A stretch of 64,000 bases of DNA from DAHUZL01 sp035533215 (GCA_035533215.1 DATLUG010000005.1:62001-126000); one strand, 5' to 3'; positions 17,966 through 27,601 are shown, counted from the first letter of the stretch. Program-made: numbers and translations. The notes: generated by a model from the letters alone, not told the origin.

Positions 17966-18851
17966 GTGGGGGACGCGTGGGACGCCGTCCGCACCTTCCT
18001 GCTCCGCGCGGCACGGCTGCTGGAGCGGCGCCTGTTCGCGGCCGTCCACGAGGTCGGCCGGCGCGAGGCGGTGGCCGCGGCGCTGCGCGGGTGCCAGAAC
18101 CCCGACGGCGGGTTCGGGCACGGGCTGGAACCGGACATCCGCGCCGCCGAGAGCCAGCCGGTGGCGGTGGAGGTCGCGCTGCGGATCCTCGCCGCCGCGG
18201 GGGCCCGCGACGCCGGCCTCGAGAAAGGTGCCGTGCCCTTCCTGGCAGGGGTGGCCGCCGAGGCCGGGGCGGGCGGGGCGGTGCCCCTGGCCCTGCCCAG
18301 CATCGAGCGCGCACCCCGGGCGGAGCACTGGGGCGGCTGGGCGTACCAACCGGGACTGAACCCGACGGCGGGCCTGGTGGGCCTGCTTCGGGAGCTGGAC
18401 GTCCGCGACCCGTGGGTGGAGGCCGCCGCGGCCGCCTGCTGGGACGAGCTGGGGCGGTCCGGGCCGCCCGCCGACGTCCACCCGTTCGCGGAGGTCCTCC
18501 ACCTCTGCGCCAGCGAGCCCGACCAGGAGCGGGTGAGGCAGCTGCTCCCGGCGCTCAGCGTGGGAGCGCCGCGACTCCGGCTCTTCCAGTGGGACGCCGG
18601 CGGCGACGGCCTGACCCCCCTCCACCTGGCCGCGACCCCGGGCAGCCGGTGGTGGCCGCTCTTCCCGGAGCCGGTGCTCGCCAGCCACCTGGACCGCCTC
18701 GCCACCGCCCAGGAGGCGGACGGCGGCTGGCCGATCGCCTGGGCCGCGCCGGGACCCGGCCGCGGTGCCGGAATGGGGTGGGATGGAGACCCTGCGGGCG
18801 CTCACGACCCTCGCCGCCTTCGGCAGGCTGACGACCACCGGCGAACCCTGA
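17966..18851 (+). pseudogene. Prenyltransferase/terpene-cyclase-like alpha-alpha toroid protein, frameshifted near its 3' end
   Basis: From GTG 17966 the protein shows the toroid repeat QNPDGGFGHGLEPD and, near the end, QEADGGWPIAWAAPG, the QW-like motifs of squalene-cyclase/prenyltransferase-fold proteins of unknown function. Near 18750 (run GCCGGGACCC) the frame is lost. Shifting by one base restores a typical C-terminus (PAAVPEWGGMETLRALTTL) ending at TGA 18849-18851, about 295 residues in all. Left unshifted, the ORF runs on to 19087 antisense to the next gene. The shift may be a sequencing indel or a real mutation. No catalytic Asp-rich motif of cyclases is seen, so a non-catalytic or unknown role is likely. 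Confidence 0.6.
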
Positions 18852-18873
18852 GCCTCGGCGGCGCCGGAGCCGC

Positions 18874-19545
18874 TCAGTCCCGTCCCGCCAGGCCGAACAG
18901 CCGGCTGGCGTTGCCGCCCATGACCCGGGCCTCGTCGTCAGCCGCCAGGCCGAGCGCCCGGACCGTGGCCACGGGATCGTCGTCGGCCAGGTCGAAGGGG
19001 CGGTCCGAGCCCAGCAGGACACGGTCGGACCCGGCCCAGGCGACCAGGCGGCGGAGCTGCTCGCGGTCGTGGGTGATGGTGTCGTAGTGGAGGCGACGCA
19101 GCGAGTCGGCCGGGGCCGCCGCCAGCCGAGCCCGCGCCTCCGGCCGGACCGCGTGGGCGCGCGCCAGCCGGCCCGCGAGGTGCGGCAGCACACCCCCGCC
19201 GTGGGCCAGGACGATTCGCAGCTCGGGGTGCCGCTCCACCACGCCCGCCATCACCAGCTGGGCGGCGGCGATCGCGGTCTCCACCGGGTTGCCGACCGCG
19301 TTCCAGAGGTACGCCTCGGCCATCACCGGCAGGTCGAGGCCGCGGGTGGAGGGGTGGACGAAGACCACCGCCCGGCGACGCTCCACCTCCGCCCAGAACG
19401 CCCCCAGCCGCTCGTCGCCGAGGAAGACCCCCTGGGTGGCCGGGGCCACCTCGACCCCCGCGAGCCCGGCCTCCAGCACCCAGCCCAGCTCGGCCGCGGC
19501 GCGGTCCGGGTCCTGCAGGGGGACGGCGCCGAGGCCGCTCAGGCG
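18874..19545 (-). pseudogene. Amidohydrolase 2 family protein, 5'-truncated
   Basis: About 224 residues matching the central and C-terminal part of ACMSD/amidohydrolase-2 enzymes: GLGAVPLQDPDRA, FVHPSTRG, IVLAHGGGVLPHL, and LLGSDRPFDL with the catalytic aspartate. The N-terminal third, including the first metal-binding H-x-H strand, is absent. The frame stays open to 19692, but the sequence beyond about 19545 is not family-like. It reads head to head into another 5'-truncated gene, so a deletion or inversion probably removed both 5' ends. Metal-dependent hydrolysis or decarboxylation is unlikely to persist. Confidence 0.7.
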
Positions 19546-19551
19546 ACCACC

Positions 19552-20030
19552 GTGGCGCTGAACGCACGGGGCGGCGGTGTGTGGGGCAGCCTGGGCGGAT
19601 ACTGCGCGGCCCGAGTGGCCGCCTGCGACCAGCGGGTGCCCGCGTGCACCGCCGTCTCCGGCTTCTGCGGCTTCGGAGCGGCGTGGGAGCACCCTCCGAA
19701 GCGGGCCCGGACCGCCTTCCGGACCCGCTCCGGATGCGGATCAGATGGCCAGGCCCTGCAACAGGCACACGACCTGTCGCTGGACGGCCAGGCGGACAGG
19801 ATCGCTGCCCACATCTCAAGACCGCCGGCCGGCGCGATCGTCTGGTCCCGTTCGCCCAGGCCGAGCGGCTGGCCGGGGAGACGGCCGGACCGACCGAGCT
19901 GCTCGCCTTGGACGAGGGCAACCACGGCTGCACCAACGTCGCCCCCCGCCATCGACTGCGCGCCACCGACGGGATCGGCCCGGGGCGGGTGCCGACGTCG
20001 CCATCGGGCCCATGGGTCGATTCGACCAGC
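19552..20030 (+). pseudogene. Alpha/beta hydrolase (prolyl-oligopeptidase/dihydropseudooxynicotine-hydrolase-like), C-terminal remnant
   Basis: The plus strand encodes the nucleophile-elbow region (SLGGYCAARVAACDQRV) and a SGFCGF segment. After a one-base shift near 19800 it continues as DRLVPFAQAERLAGETAGP and GNHGCTNVAPRHRLR, which carry the acid and the catalytic histidine of this family. The nucleophile serine sits in SLGG. The N-terminal part is missing, cut at the junction with the truncated amidohydrolase, and no in-frame stop occurs before livF. A non-functional fragment; the family assignment is from motif order. Confidence 0.5.
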
Positions 20031-20810
20031 TCAGCGGCCGGGCGGCCCGGGAGCGGCGTCGGCGCCGCGCATGAAGATCTCGCCGATATCGCCGCGCTCC
20101 GCGACCGCATCCGCCGCCTCCGACAGCCGCACTCGTCCAGAGACCATGACGTAGGCCCAGTTCGCCACCCGCAGCGCGGCCAGCGCCCGTTGCTCCACGA
20201 GGAGGATCCCGGTACCGCTCGCCGCCAGCCCCCGCACCACGTCCTCGAGGAGCATCGCGGCCAGCTTGGGGGAGAGATTGGCGGTGGGTTCGTCCAGGAG
20301 CAGGATCTTGGGCCGGTTCATGAGGGCGCGTCCAACCGCCACCAGCTTGCGCTCGCCTCCGCTCAGCTTGCGCGCCGTCCGCGGCAGAAGGTCACGCAGC
20401 TGCGGGAAGGTGGTGACGATCTCATCCAGCCGCCCGGCGACCGCGGGGCGCGGCATCGCGTAGCCCCCCATGACGAGATTCTCGGCCACCGAGAGCGGCT
20501 CGAAGACATCGTCGAGCTGGGGCACGTAACCGAGCCCGAGACGGGTCAGGCGGAAGCTGGGTGTTCGATCGATCCGGAGGCCGCCCAGATGGGCCGACCC
20601 TGCCTGCGGCCCGATCACACCTGCCAGCGCCTTGAGCAGGGTGCTCTTGCCAGCCCCGTTGGGCCCGACGATGCAGACCACCTCGCCGGCGCCGACATCC
20701 GCGGTCACGTCCATGATCACCGGTACCCGACCGTATCCCGCGGTGAGGCCCCGCACCTCCAGGCAGGCCGCCGGGCGCGGGACCGCGGCCTCAGGCGCCG
20801 ATGTAGGCAT
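20031..20810 (-). CDS. livF: Branched-chain amino acid-type ABC transporter ATP-binding protein LivF
   Basis: A 259-residue ATPase of the LivF type. Walker A is VGPNGAGKSTLLKA, the signature LSGGERKLVAVGRALM, and Walker B LLLDEPTANLSP. The C-terminus is short, as in LivF. It energises the LivH/LivM permease with LivG. It overlaps livG by 20 nt, is the last gene of the LacI-controlled operon, and ends beside the alpha/beta hydrolase remnant. Whether the cargo is an amino acid, amide or another small organic anion is set by the binding protein and is not known. Confidence 0.92.
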   Translation of the reverse strand: MPTSAPEAAVPRPAACLEVRGLTAGYGRVPVIMDVTADVGAGEVVCIVGPNGAGKSTLLKALAGVIGPQAGSAHLGGLRIDRTPSFRLTRLGLGYVPQLDDVFEPLSVAENLVMGGYAMPRPAVAGRLDEIVTTFPQLRDLLPRTARKLSGGERKLVAVGRALMNRPKILLLDEPTANLSPKLAAMLLEDVVRGLAASGTGILLVEQRALAALRVANWAYVMVSGRVRLSEAADAVAERGDIGEIFMRGADAAPGPPGR

Positions 20811-21564
20811 CGATCACCTCCTGGGACCCCCGCACCGCCGCCATCGTCCCCTCCGCGATCACTCGGCCCTGCCCCATCACCACCACCCGGTCGCAGAGCC
20901 GCTCGATCACGCCCAATTCGTGCTCGACCACCAGCATCGTGATGCCGAGGTCGCGCAACCGCCGAAGGTGGTGCTCCAGGACGTCCACCAGGGTCGGATG
21001 GACCCCCGCCACCGGCTCGTCCAGGAGGAGCATCCGCGGCTCGGCCATCAGCGCCCGCATCAGCTCGACCAGCCGCCGCTGGCCACCGCTGAGGCTTCCG
21101 GCGAGCTGATCCGCCGCGGGTTCCATGCCGAACTCGGCCAGAAGCGCCTCCGCGCGGGTCGCCACCCGTCGCTCCTCGGCGGACCAGTAGCGGGGCCCGA
21201 GCAGGGCCCCGCGGAGCGTCTCACCCCGCTGCCCGGGGGCCCCCGCCACCAGGTTCTCCATCACCGTCAGCCTCGAGAACTGGCTGGAGAGCTGGAAGGT
21301 GCGAACCAGCCCGCGCCGGGCGACCCGGTAGGGTCGCATGCCGGTGATCGGCTCCCCGCAGAAGGTGACGCTGCCCGCGCTCGGTCGAAGCGCCCCGGCA
21401 ATGATGCCGACCACCGTCGACTTTCCCGCGCCGTTGGGCCCGATCAACCCGACCGCGCTCCCCCGGACGACGTCGAGGGACACCTCCGCGACCGCGACCA
21501 CCCCGCCGAACTCCATCCGGAGCCGGTGCGCGGCCAGCACTGGAGGGGTGGGGGTCGCGCTCAC
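20791..21564 (-). CDS. livG: Branched-chain amino acid-type ABC transporter ATP-binding protein LivG
   Basis: 257 residues. Walker A is IGPNGAGKSTVVG, signature LSGGQRRLVELMRALM, and Walker B LLLDEPVAGVHP. The GVHP and VVEHELGVIERLCDRV segments are characteristic of LivG rather than LivF. GTG 21564 overlaps the livM stop by 4 nt (GTGA). The ORF continues upstream through livM in a shadow frame. Confidence 0.92.
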   Translation of the reverse strand: MSATPTPPVLAAHRLRMEFGGVVAVAEVSLDVVRGSAVGLIGPNGAGKSTVVGIIAGALRPSAGSVTFCGEPITGMRPYRVARRGLVRTFQLSSQFSRLTVMENLVAGAPGQRGETLRGALLGPRYWSAEERRVATRAEALLAEFGMEPAADQLAGSLSGGQRRLVELMRALMAEPRMLLLDEPVAGVHPTLVDVLEHHLRRLRDLGITMLVVEHELGVIERLCDRVVVMGQGRVIAEGTMAAVRGSQEVIDAYIGA

Positions 21565-22553
21565 CCGGGCGCGCCGGGAGCGGCCGCGCTCGCCGGCCGT
21601 CCACGCCGCCAGCGGTGCCGGCCCTCCGGGAGGATGCCATCGGGGCGGAACCAGAGGAACAGGAGGATGAGCAGGCCGATCGCCATCCACTGCACCGCGT
21701 CGATGAACCCGGGGGGTCCAAAGGTGGGAAAGAACCGGGTGATCTCGAAGAAGCCGACCGGCACCGCGGCCGTCCCGATCAGGACACCGAGGTTGTTGCC
21801 CCACCCGCCCACGATCACCGCGGTCGCCAGCACGAACGTCTCGGGATAGCGCCAGGAGCTCGGTGACCAGGCCCCGATGAACCCGACCAGCACAGCGCCG
21901 CTCAGGGCGGCGAGCGCCCCGCCCGCCACGAACACCGTCAGCCGCGCCCAGGTCACGTTCTTCCCCAGCGCCTCCGCCGCCGCCTCGTTGTCGTGGATCG
22001 CGCGCAGCTTGCGGCCCAAGGGCGATCCGGTCACCCGAGCCACGAACCAGTACACGCCGACGCACACCGCCCCGGTGAGCCCCACGTAGAACCAGGTGTA
22101 GGCGAGCGGGCTGAGGTGAACCACCCCCGCCAGGGGCTGCGGGATGAGAGCCAGGCCGGTGGGTCCATTGGCCACCCCCTGGAGCGCTTCGGCAAGCTGG
22201 GTCGCGATCAGCGACATCACCAGGAACGCCAGGGCCTCGTAGCTTCCGCGCAGCCGCGGGAGCACGATCAGGCCCAGCGGAACCGCGATGGCGGCCCCGC
22301 ACGCGCAGGCGGCGACCCAAGGCAGCGGAAACGGGAGGGTCATCCCTCCGATGTAGCTCTGGATGTTCCCATGGGCTGAGGACGGTCCCAGGGTGAGGAT
22401 GGCGGCGGTGTAGGCTCCCGCCGCCTGGAAGATGATGAAGGCGAAGTTGAGCACACCTGTGCGCAGCTGCAGGTTGAGCGCCCAGCACGCGATCAGGTCC
22501 ACCCCGAACAGCACCAGGTCGGTGGCGATGTAGAACTGGACCGCCGAGCTCAC
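21561..22553 (-). CDS. livM: Branched-chain amino acid-type ABC transporter permease LivM
   Basis: A 330-residue inner-membrane permease with about ten hydrophobic segments. The LivM motif GSPLGRKLRAIHDNEAAAEA gives the cytoplasmic EAA-like loop that contacts the ATPases. It overlaps livH (ATGA) and livG (GTGA) by 4 nt each. The C-terminal tail after the last membrane segment is Arg/Ala-rich. Confidence 0.93.
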   Translation of the reverse strand: MSSAVQFYIATDLVLFGVDLIACWALNLQLRTGVLNFAFIIFQAAGAYTAAILTLGPSSAHGNIQSYIGGMTLPFPLPWVAACACGAAIAVPLGLIVLPRLRGSYEALAFLVMSLIATQLAEALQGVANGPTGLALIPQPLAGVVHLSPLAYTWFYVGLTGAVCVGVYWFVARVTGSPLGRKLRAIHDNEAAAEALGKNVTWARLTVFVAGGALAALSGAVLVGFIGAWSPSSWRYPETFVLATAVIVGGWGNNLGVLIGTAAVPVGFFEITRFFPTFGPPGFIDAVQWMAIGLLILLFLWFRPDGILPEGRHRWRRGRPASAAAPGAPG

Positions 22554-23437
22554 CGCACCATCCCCCGACGACCGACGAACTCGCCCAGGATCCCCTGTGG
22601 TCGGATCACCAGCACCGCCACCAGGATCGCGAAGGCCACCACTTCCTTGAACTCCGGCTGGATCAGCGCCGCGGCGACCTCGCTGGTCACCCCGATCACC
22701 ACCGCGCCCAGCATCGCGCCATAGGGCTGGCCCAGGCCCCCCAGCACCGCGGCGGCGAAGATCACGATGATGAACTGGTCACCCAGCTCGAAGGTGAAGG
22801 CGAAGATGGTGATCGCCAGGACCACCCCCGCCACGCCGCAGAGAACCCCGGACAGCATCCAGGCGGCGTCCGCCACGGCATCGGTGTCGATCCCGCAGGT
22901 GCGGGCCAGCTGGCGGTTGGCGGCGGTGGCCCGCATCGCAGTGCCCAGCCGGGTCCGTGCCAGCAGCAGGTGGGTCGCCAGCAGGGCCCCCAGCGCGATG
23001 CCGACGATCACCAGCTGGGTGGTGGTGACCACCACCCCCAGGATGTGCACCGGGTTGCCGATGTCCTGGCGATAGACGTAGAAGTCTGGTCCCCATATTC
23101 CATCCACCGCGTACTGGAGGATCAGGCCCAGCCCGATGCTCACGTAGATCGCGCTGTGGACTCCGGTCCCGTGACGGTCGAACGGGCGGAACACCCCCCG
23201 ATTGAGGAGCAGGCTGAAGATGGCGCCGAACCCGCCCGCCACGCACACCGCCAGCCAGATCGGCACGCCGGCCCGGTTGCAGAGGTAGGCAACGAAGGCG
23301 CACACCGTCATGGTGCTGCCGTAGGCAAAGTTGAGCACGTTGGTCACGCCCACCTGGAGCGAGAATCCCACGGTGGCGATGGCGAGGACGCACGCCGACA
23401 CCAGGCCAAAGACGATTGCCTCCGGCACCAGCTGCAC
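22550..23437 (-). CDS. livH: Branched-chain amino acid-type ABC transporter permease LivH
   Basis: A 295-residue permease with eight or more membrane segments. The LivH motif RTRLGTAMRATAANRQLARTCG holds the ATPase-contact loop. FAYGSTM near the N-terminus and GLGQPYGAMLGAVVIG near the C-terminus are also typical. The LivM start overlaps its stop by 4 nt. The gene lies 44 nt after the substrate-binding-protein gene. Confidence 0.93.
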   Translation of the reverse strand: MQLVPEAIVFGLVSACVLAIATVGFSLQVGVTNVLNFAYGSTMTVCAFVAYLCNRAGVPIWLAVCVAGGFGAIFSLLLNRGVFRPFDRHGTGVHSAIYVSIGLGLILQYAVDGIWGPDFYVYRQDIGNPVHILGVVVTTTQLVIVGIALGALLATHLLLARTRLGTAMRATAANRQLARTCGIDTDAVADAAWMLSGVLCGVAGVVLAITIFAFTFELGDQFIIVIFAAAVLGGLGQPYGAMLGAVVIGVTSEVAAALIQPEFKEVVAFAILVAVLVIRPQGILGEFVGRRGMVR

Positions 23438-23481
23438 CGGTCCCTCCTACGCTTCCGCCGCGGCCGGACACACGACCCCCC

Positions 23482-24855
23482 TCAAACTCCGGCCTTCCGG
23501 CTCAGGGCAGCGACCTGGGCGGTGCTGAAGATCGTGATCAGCGGCAGGTTGAGCTGGCCGTTGCGACTCGGAACGAAGCGCACCGCCTCGAATGCCCCGG
23601 GGGAGTTGTGCCAGCGGTCGAACACGATGTCGGCCACCGTCCCAATGTAGTCGATCCGCCTGCCCGCGACGAGCGCGGCCTTGCCGGCGGCGAAGGTGTG
23701 GACCACCACCGCACCTTTGCGCTTGCCGACCACCGAGGAGACCCACGAGTTGTAGCGCACGGGTTTGATGCTGTGAGCGGCCTCCATCGCCAGTGCCATC
23801 AGGTTGACCGAGTCATAGACAGCCTGGGCATACGGGTCCTGGAAGTACTGCGCCACGTCGCGGATGTGCCGGGCGTTCGCTCGCAGCGAGTCATAGTACG
23901 CCCTCCATGCCGGCCCGGTCCCGGGAACGTACGGCTGCACCCCGACGAACTTCCTCTTGAAGGTGGCCACACCAACCGCCTGGCTGACCGCGTTCAGCCA
24001 CTGGCTGGAGAGCGTATTGCCGGTGCCGATGATGGGAATGGGCCCGTGCAGCGAGCGCAGCTCACTGAAATAGGTCGCCGCCGACTGGGGGTCCATCTCG
24101 GTGAAGATCGCCTGCGGATGCGCTGCCAGCATCGCTTCCACCTCGGTCTCGTAGCTCGGCGCGTCGAGATTGACCCGCTGATTGATGACGATCTTTCCGC
24201 CCAGGGCGGTGTAGCCCTTGACCATCGCGGGGACATTGCCCTGCTCGCTGACGTCGTTGCCGAACACCAGCCCGATCTTCTTGTAGCCGGCGTGCTTGGC
24301 CCACAGCGCCATCGCCAAGCCGGCGTCGATGTCCGGCGGGACGATGCGCCAGAAGTATCGGAAGTGGGTGCGGTTGAGTGCCTTCTCGCCGCTGTCGGAG
24401 AAGAACGTCACGTGAGCGGCATTGATGATCGGGGCGGTGGCCGCGCCAGAGTCGCTGGTGGGCCCGATCACTCCGACCAGGTTGGACGCGGTGGCCAGCA
24501 TCTGGCGCGCAGCCGGAACGGCGTCGACCGGGTCATCGCGATCGTCGTAGCCCTTGCAGTACACCTGGTGGCCATTGACCCCACCCGCCTTGTCGATCAG
24601 GGTGGCCGCGGCCTGGCACCCGGCCAGCTTCTCGGGGCCGTAGGCTGCCTCGCCGCCGCTGAAGGGATTGAAGACGGCGAACTGCAGCTTGGTGGCGGCT
24701 GCTGCTGCGAGGGGCAGCTGGGCAGCCGTCCCGCGGGCGGAGGTGGCGGGCGCGGCCAAGACCGCCACCGTGGCACTGGCGGCGATGGCCGCGGCGAGCA
24801 CCGGGGTCAGGAGCCTCGAAGCTCTGAGCATCGAGCGCGGCGGTGTCACGTGCAT
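23482..24855 (-). CDS. ABC transporter substrate-binding protein (LivK-like, periplasmic-binding type I)
   Basis: 457 residues with an N-terminal signal peptide (basic start, then LLTPVLAAAIAASATVAVLAA). The mature part has the type I binding-protein pattern: FNPFSGGEAAYGPEK, GVIGPTSDSGAATAP, SEQGNVPAMVKGY, and a LNTIL-type core. This family binds amino acids, amides, urea or aromatic acids; no ligand residue can be assigned. ATG 24855 is preferred over ATG 24861 because AAGGAG sits 6 nt before it. As first transporter gene after the amidohydrolase, it probably imports a substrate related to that enzyme. Confidence 0.9.
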   Translation of the reverse strand: MHVTPPRSMLRASRLLTPVLAAAIAASATVAVLAAPATSARGTAAQLPLAAAAATKLQFAVFNPFSGGEAAYGPEKLAGCQAAATLIDKAGGVNGHQVYCKGYDDRDDPVDAVPAARQMLATASNLVGVIGPTSDSGAATAPIINAAHVTFFSDSGEKALNRTHFRYFWRIVPPDIDAGLAMALWAKHAGYKKIGLVFGNDVSEQGNVPAMVKGYTALGGKIVINQRVNLDAPSYETEVEAMLAAHPQAIFTEMDPQSAATYFSELRSLHGPIPIIGTGNTLSSQWLNAVSQAVGVATFKRKFVGVQPYVPGTGPAWRAYYDSLRANARHIRDVAQYFQDPYAQAVYDSVNLMALAMEAAHSIKPVRYNSWVSSVVGKRKGAVVVHTFAAGKAALVAGRRIDYIGTVADIVFDRWHNSPGAFEAVRFVPSRNGQLNLPLITIFSTAQVAALSRKAGV

Positions 24856-24927
24856 CCCCATCTCCTTTGGCTGTGGTCGCCCGGTGGCGCTGTTCCGGCA
24901 CTGCCGGTGTTTGCTGACGACGCTCCG

Positions 24928-26580
24928 CTAGGTTGTCGCGGCGCCGACTTGTGGGACCGCCGACTGGAGAGCGGGGCTGGCCCAGACCACGCTCCCGTCC
25001 AGCAGCGTCAGGTCCGAGCTGGTCTGTCCCATCTCCTCCTCCGGCACCGTGAGCAGATCACGGTCCAGCACCGCCAGGTCCGCCACCTTGCCAGGCTCGA
25101 GCGACCCGCGAAGGTGATCCTCGAAGCTGAACCAGGCGGCGCCGCGCGTGTAGGCGTGAAGAGCCTCCGCACGGGTGAGGAGGTTGGTCTGGTCCCTGGT
25201 GCTCCTACCGGCCATGGTGCGGCCGGTCACGTACCACTGCAGGGCAAGGAAGGGGTTGTAGTCGGCGACGCGCATAGCGTCGGTGCCACCGCCGAACGGG
25301 ATCCCCAGCTGCAACAGTCTTCGCAGGGGCGGCGACTCAGCCATCCGCTCCTCGCCCCACAGCTCCAGCATCTTGTCCCCATCGAAGCGGAAGAGGCTGG
25401 GGGTGAGGACCCCGGCCCGCAGGCGGCGGACACGCTCGATGGTCACGGTGGTGAGGCACTCCGCGTGGACCAGGCTCCATCGCAATGGTCCGATCGCGGC
25501 GACCCGATCGATCTCCTCCCACAGGTCGAGGATGCACTCGACGGTCTCGGACCGGCAGGCGTGGATCTGGAGGGGCCAGCGGGCCTCGGCGAAGCCTTGG
25601 AAGATGCCTCGGAGCTGAGTCACTGTCGCCGGCGACAGATCTGGGGGACGCACCTCCGAGTCGTGGACGGCGAACAGGACGATCTCACCGAGACCGAGGA
25701 CCCGAAGGCGGGGGTCGCCCACCCCAGGGTGGACGTAGCGGAGGTAGGCCGGGTACTCGTCGGCCTCCGCCCCCGGCGCCGAGGCATGGACGGTCAGCCG
25801 CACCCGAGTCGTGAGCTGGCCACGTCGACAGACCTCATGGACGGCGTGATAGGTGTCTGGTCCGCTGTTCGTCCCCCCCCCGTCGATCAGGCCGGTGACC
25901 CCGAGACGGCTGAACTCACGCGATGCCGCAGCCGTCGATCTCACCTGGTCCTCGAGCGTCGGCCGAGGAAGCTGGTCGTAGAGCCAGCGCAGGGCGGCCA
26001 TCCCCCGGACGTAGCCGGTAGGGACCCCGTCAGGGTCGCGGTCGATCGCCGCGGAGGTGGCCCCGCCGGGAGCATCCTGGAGGTCGCGCAGGACCCGCAT
26101 CGCGGTTGAGTTGAGCAGGCCCCAGTCGTACACGTACTGGACGAGGACCGGGTGGTCCGGGGCCGCTCGGTCCAGGTCGGCCCGCGTTGGCGGGCGCCGC
26201 TCGGTGAACTGGTCAGGATGCCACCCGCCCATGGTCCGGATCCAGCTGCCCGGCGGTTGGGCCTGCGCGGCCGAGCTGATCCGAGCGAGCGCTAGGGCGA
26301 GCGAGGGTAGGCCCTCCCATCGGGTCTCGTTGGTCCAGGTGAGCCCGGCCCGCGCAAAGTGGACGTGGGAGTCGATCAGACCGGGAACGACCCTTCGACC
26401 GCCCAGGTCCACCACCTGCGTCGCGGGACCCCGCTGCTCGGCGAGATCCCGGCTCGACCCGATGGCCGTGATCCGGCCGCTGCGGATCGCCACCGCTTCC
26501 GCCTCCGGGGGGATGCCCGGGGCCCCAGCCATGGTGCTGACCCGGCCGTTGACGAGAACGAGGTCGGGCTGCGTCAGCAT
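24928..26580 (-). CDS. Amidohydrolase 3 family protein (YtcJ-like)
   Basis: A 550-residue TIM-barrel metal-dependent hydrolase. The N-terminal beta domain contains VVPGLIDSHVHF, giving the H-x-H pair. Barrel motifs follow, including GVTGLIDGGG, QIHACRS, GGTDAMRV with the catalytic aspartate, and the closing SLEPGKVADLAVLD. The YtcJ/NfdA group deformylates or hydrolyses N-formyl and amide compounds. ATG 26580 begins just before the VLVNGRV strand; longer starts add unrelated residues. It is the second gene of the LacI-controlled operon, so its substrate is probably what the ABC transporter brings in. Confidence 0.92.
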   Translation of the reverse strand: MLTQPDLVLVNGRVSTMAGAPGIPPEAEAVAIRSGRITAIGSSRDLAEQRGPATQVVDLGGRRVVPGLIDSHVHFARAGLTWTNETRWEGLPSLALALARISSAAQAQPPGSWIRTMGGWHPDQFTERRPPTRADLDRAAPDHPVLVQYVYDWGLLNSTAMRVLRDLQDAPGGATSAAIDRDPDGVPTGYVRGMAALRWLYDQLPRPTLEDQVRSTAAASREFSRLGVTGLIDGGGTNSGPDTYHAVHEVCRRGQLTTRVRLTVHASAPGAEADEYPAYLRYVHPGVGDPRLRVLGLGEIVLFAVHDSEVRPPDLSPATVTQLRGIFQGFAEARWPLQIHACRSETVECILDLWEEIDRVAAIGPLRWSLVHAECLTTVTIERVRRLRAGVLTPSLFRFDGDKMLELWGEERMAESPPLRRLLQLGIPFGGGTDAMRVADYNPFLALQWYVTGRTMAGRSTRDQTNLLTRAEALHAYTRGAAWFSFEDHLRGSLEPGKVADLAVLDRDLLTVPEEEMGQTSSDLTLLDGSVVWASPALQSAVPQVGAATT

Positions 26581-26719
26581 GGCCGTCGATGGCTGGTGGG
26601 GGCCGCGGGTGCGCGGCGGGTGTTCCTTCCGGCACGATGCGAGCTCGCGACCTCGAGGCTTGATCGGGCGGTGGCACTCCGAGCCCGGCCGGAGTCGTGG
26701 CGTTCGGTAGCGCCGGTCG

Positions 26720-27601
26720 TCATGCCTCCACCCCCGACAGCCGCGCCAGCACCCGGAAAACCACCGCGAAATCCTCCCCGGCCCAGCCGAGACCACGCGC
26801 AGCGGTCAGCAGTTCGTTGGCCGCCGCCGCGGTGGGGGTTGCAACCCCCACCGACCGTCCCGCCTCGAGGGCGAGCTGCAGGTCCTTTTGCATCATGTCC
26901 ACGTCGAACCACGCCGCTTCCGGCATCTCCAGCACGAATGGGCCGCGGTACTGAAGCATGGGGGAGGCGATCACGCTCTGCAGCAGCACTTCAGCGGCGG
27001 TGGCGCGGGGGATGCCGCTGCGCTCGGCCAGCAGCACCGCCTCGCTGAAGGCCGCCATCTGGACCGCGAGGTTGAGATTGGTGGCCAGCTTCATCAACAT
27101 CGCCTTGCCGCTGCTGCCGACGTACGTCACCGTGGATCCGATGTCGAGAAGAAGCGGATGCACCCGCTCGAACGCGGTCTCGTCGCCAGACACCATGATC
27201 GAGAGGCGTCCCGCCTCGAGGGTGGCCACGCTACCCGAAACCGGCGCATCCAGGAGGTGGGCCTGCCGCTCGGAGGCGACCGTCGCCAGAGCACGGATGG
27301 TCTGCGGCGCCACCGTACTGCTGTCGACATAGACCTGACCGGGGCGCAGGCCCGCCAGGATCCCGTCGTCGCCCTTCGCCACCGCCTCCAGGGCCTCGGT
27401 GTTCGCAACCATCGAGATGACCACTTCGGTGGTCTCGGCCACCGCGCGCGGGCTGGAGCAGAGGACGAGTCCCTCCGGGACCAGCCAGGCCGCCCGCTGC
27501 GGCCGCCGATTGAAGCCGTGGACCACATGACCGGCGTCGAGCAGGCGCTTCGCCACCCGGCCGCCCATGGTCCCCAGTCCCACGAAACCGACCGTCGCCA
27601 T
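26720..27601 (-). CDS. NAD(P)-dependent oxidoreductase, 3-hydroxyisobutyrate-dehydrogenase family
   Basis: 293 residues. The N-terminal Rossmann motif is GFVGLGTMGGRVAKRLLDAGH, the family tetrad is DAPVSGSVATLEAG, and GSSGKAMLMKLATNLNLA carries the conserved lysine. This places it with beta-hydroxyacid dehydrogenases such as 3-hydroxyisobutyrate dehydrogenase and tartronate semialdehyde reductase. ATG 27601 is used; GTG 27610 is possible. It is the first gene after the strong promoter and LacI operator and heads the catabolic/transport operon. Confidence 0.9.
   Translation of the reverse strand: MATVGFVGLGTMGGRVAKRLLDAGHVVHGFNRRPQRAAWLVPEGLVLCSSPRAVAETTEVVISMVANTEALEAVAKGDDGILAGLRPGQVYVDSSTVAPQTIRALATVASERQAHLLDAPVSGSVATLEAGRLSIMVSGDETAFERVHPLLLDIGSTVTYVGSSGKAMLMKLATNLNLAVQMAAFSEAVLLAERSGIPRATAAEVLLQSVIASPMLQYRGPFVLEMPEAAWFDVDMMQKDLQLALEAGRSVGVATPTAAAANELLTAARGLGWAGEDFAVVFRVLARLSGVEA

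Noticed and set aside
19581..20942. Long plus-strand ORF across the livF/livG ends
   Set aside because: Beyond about 20030 it is the complement of LivF/LivG; only the first part holds hydrolase motifs, treated as a remnant.
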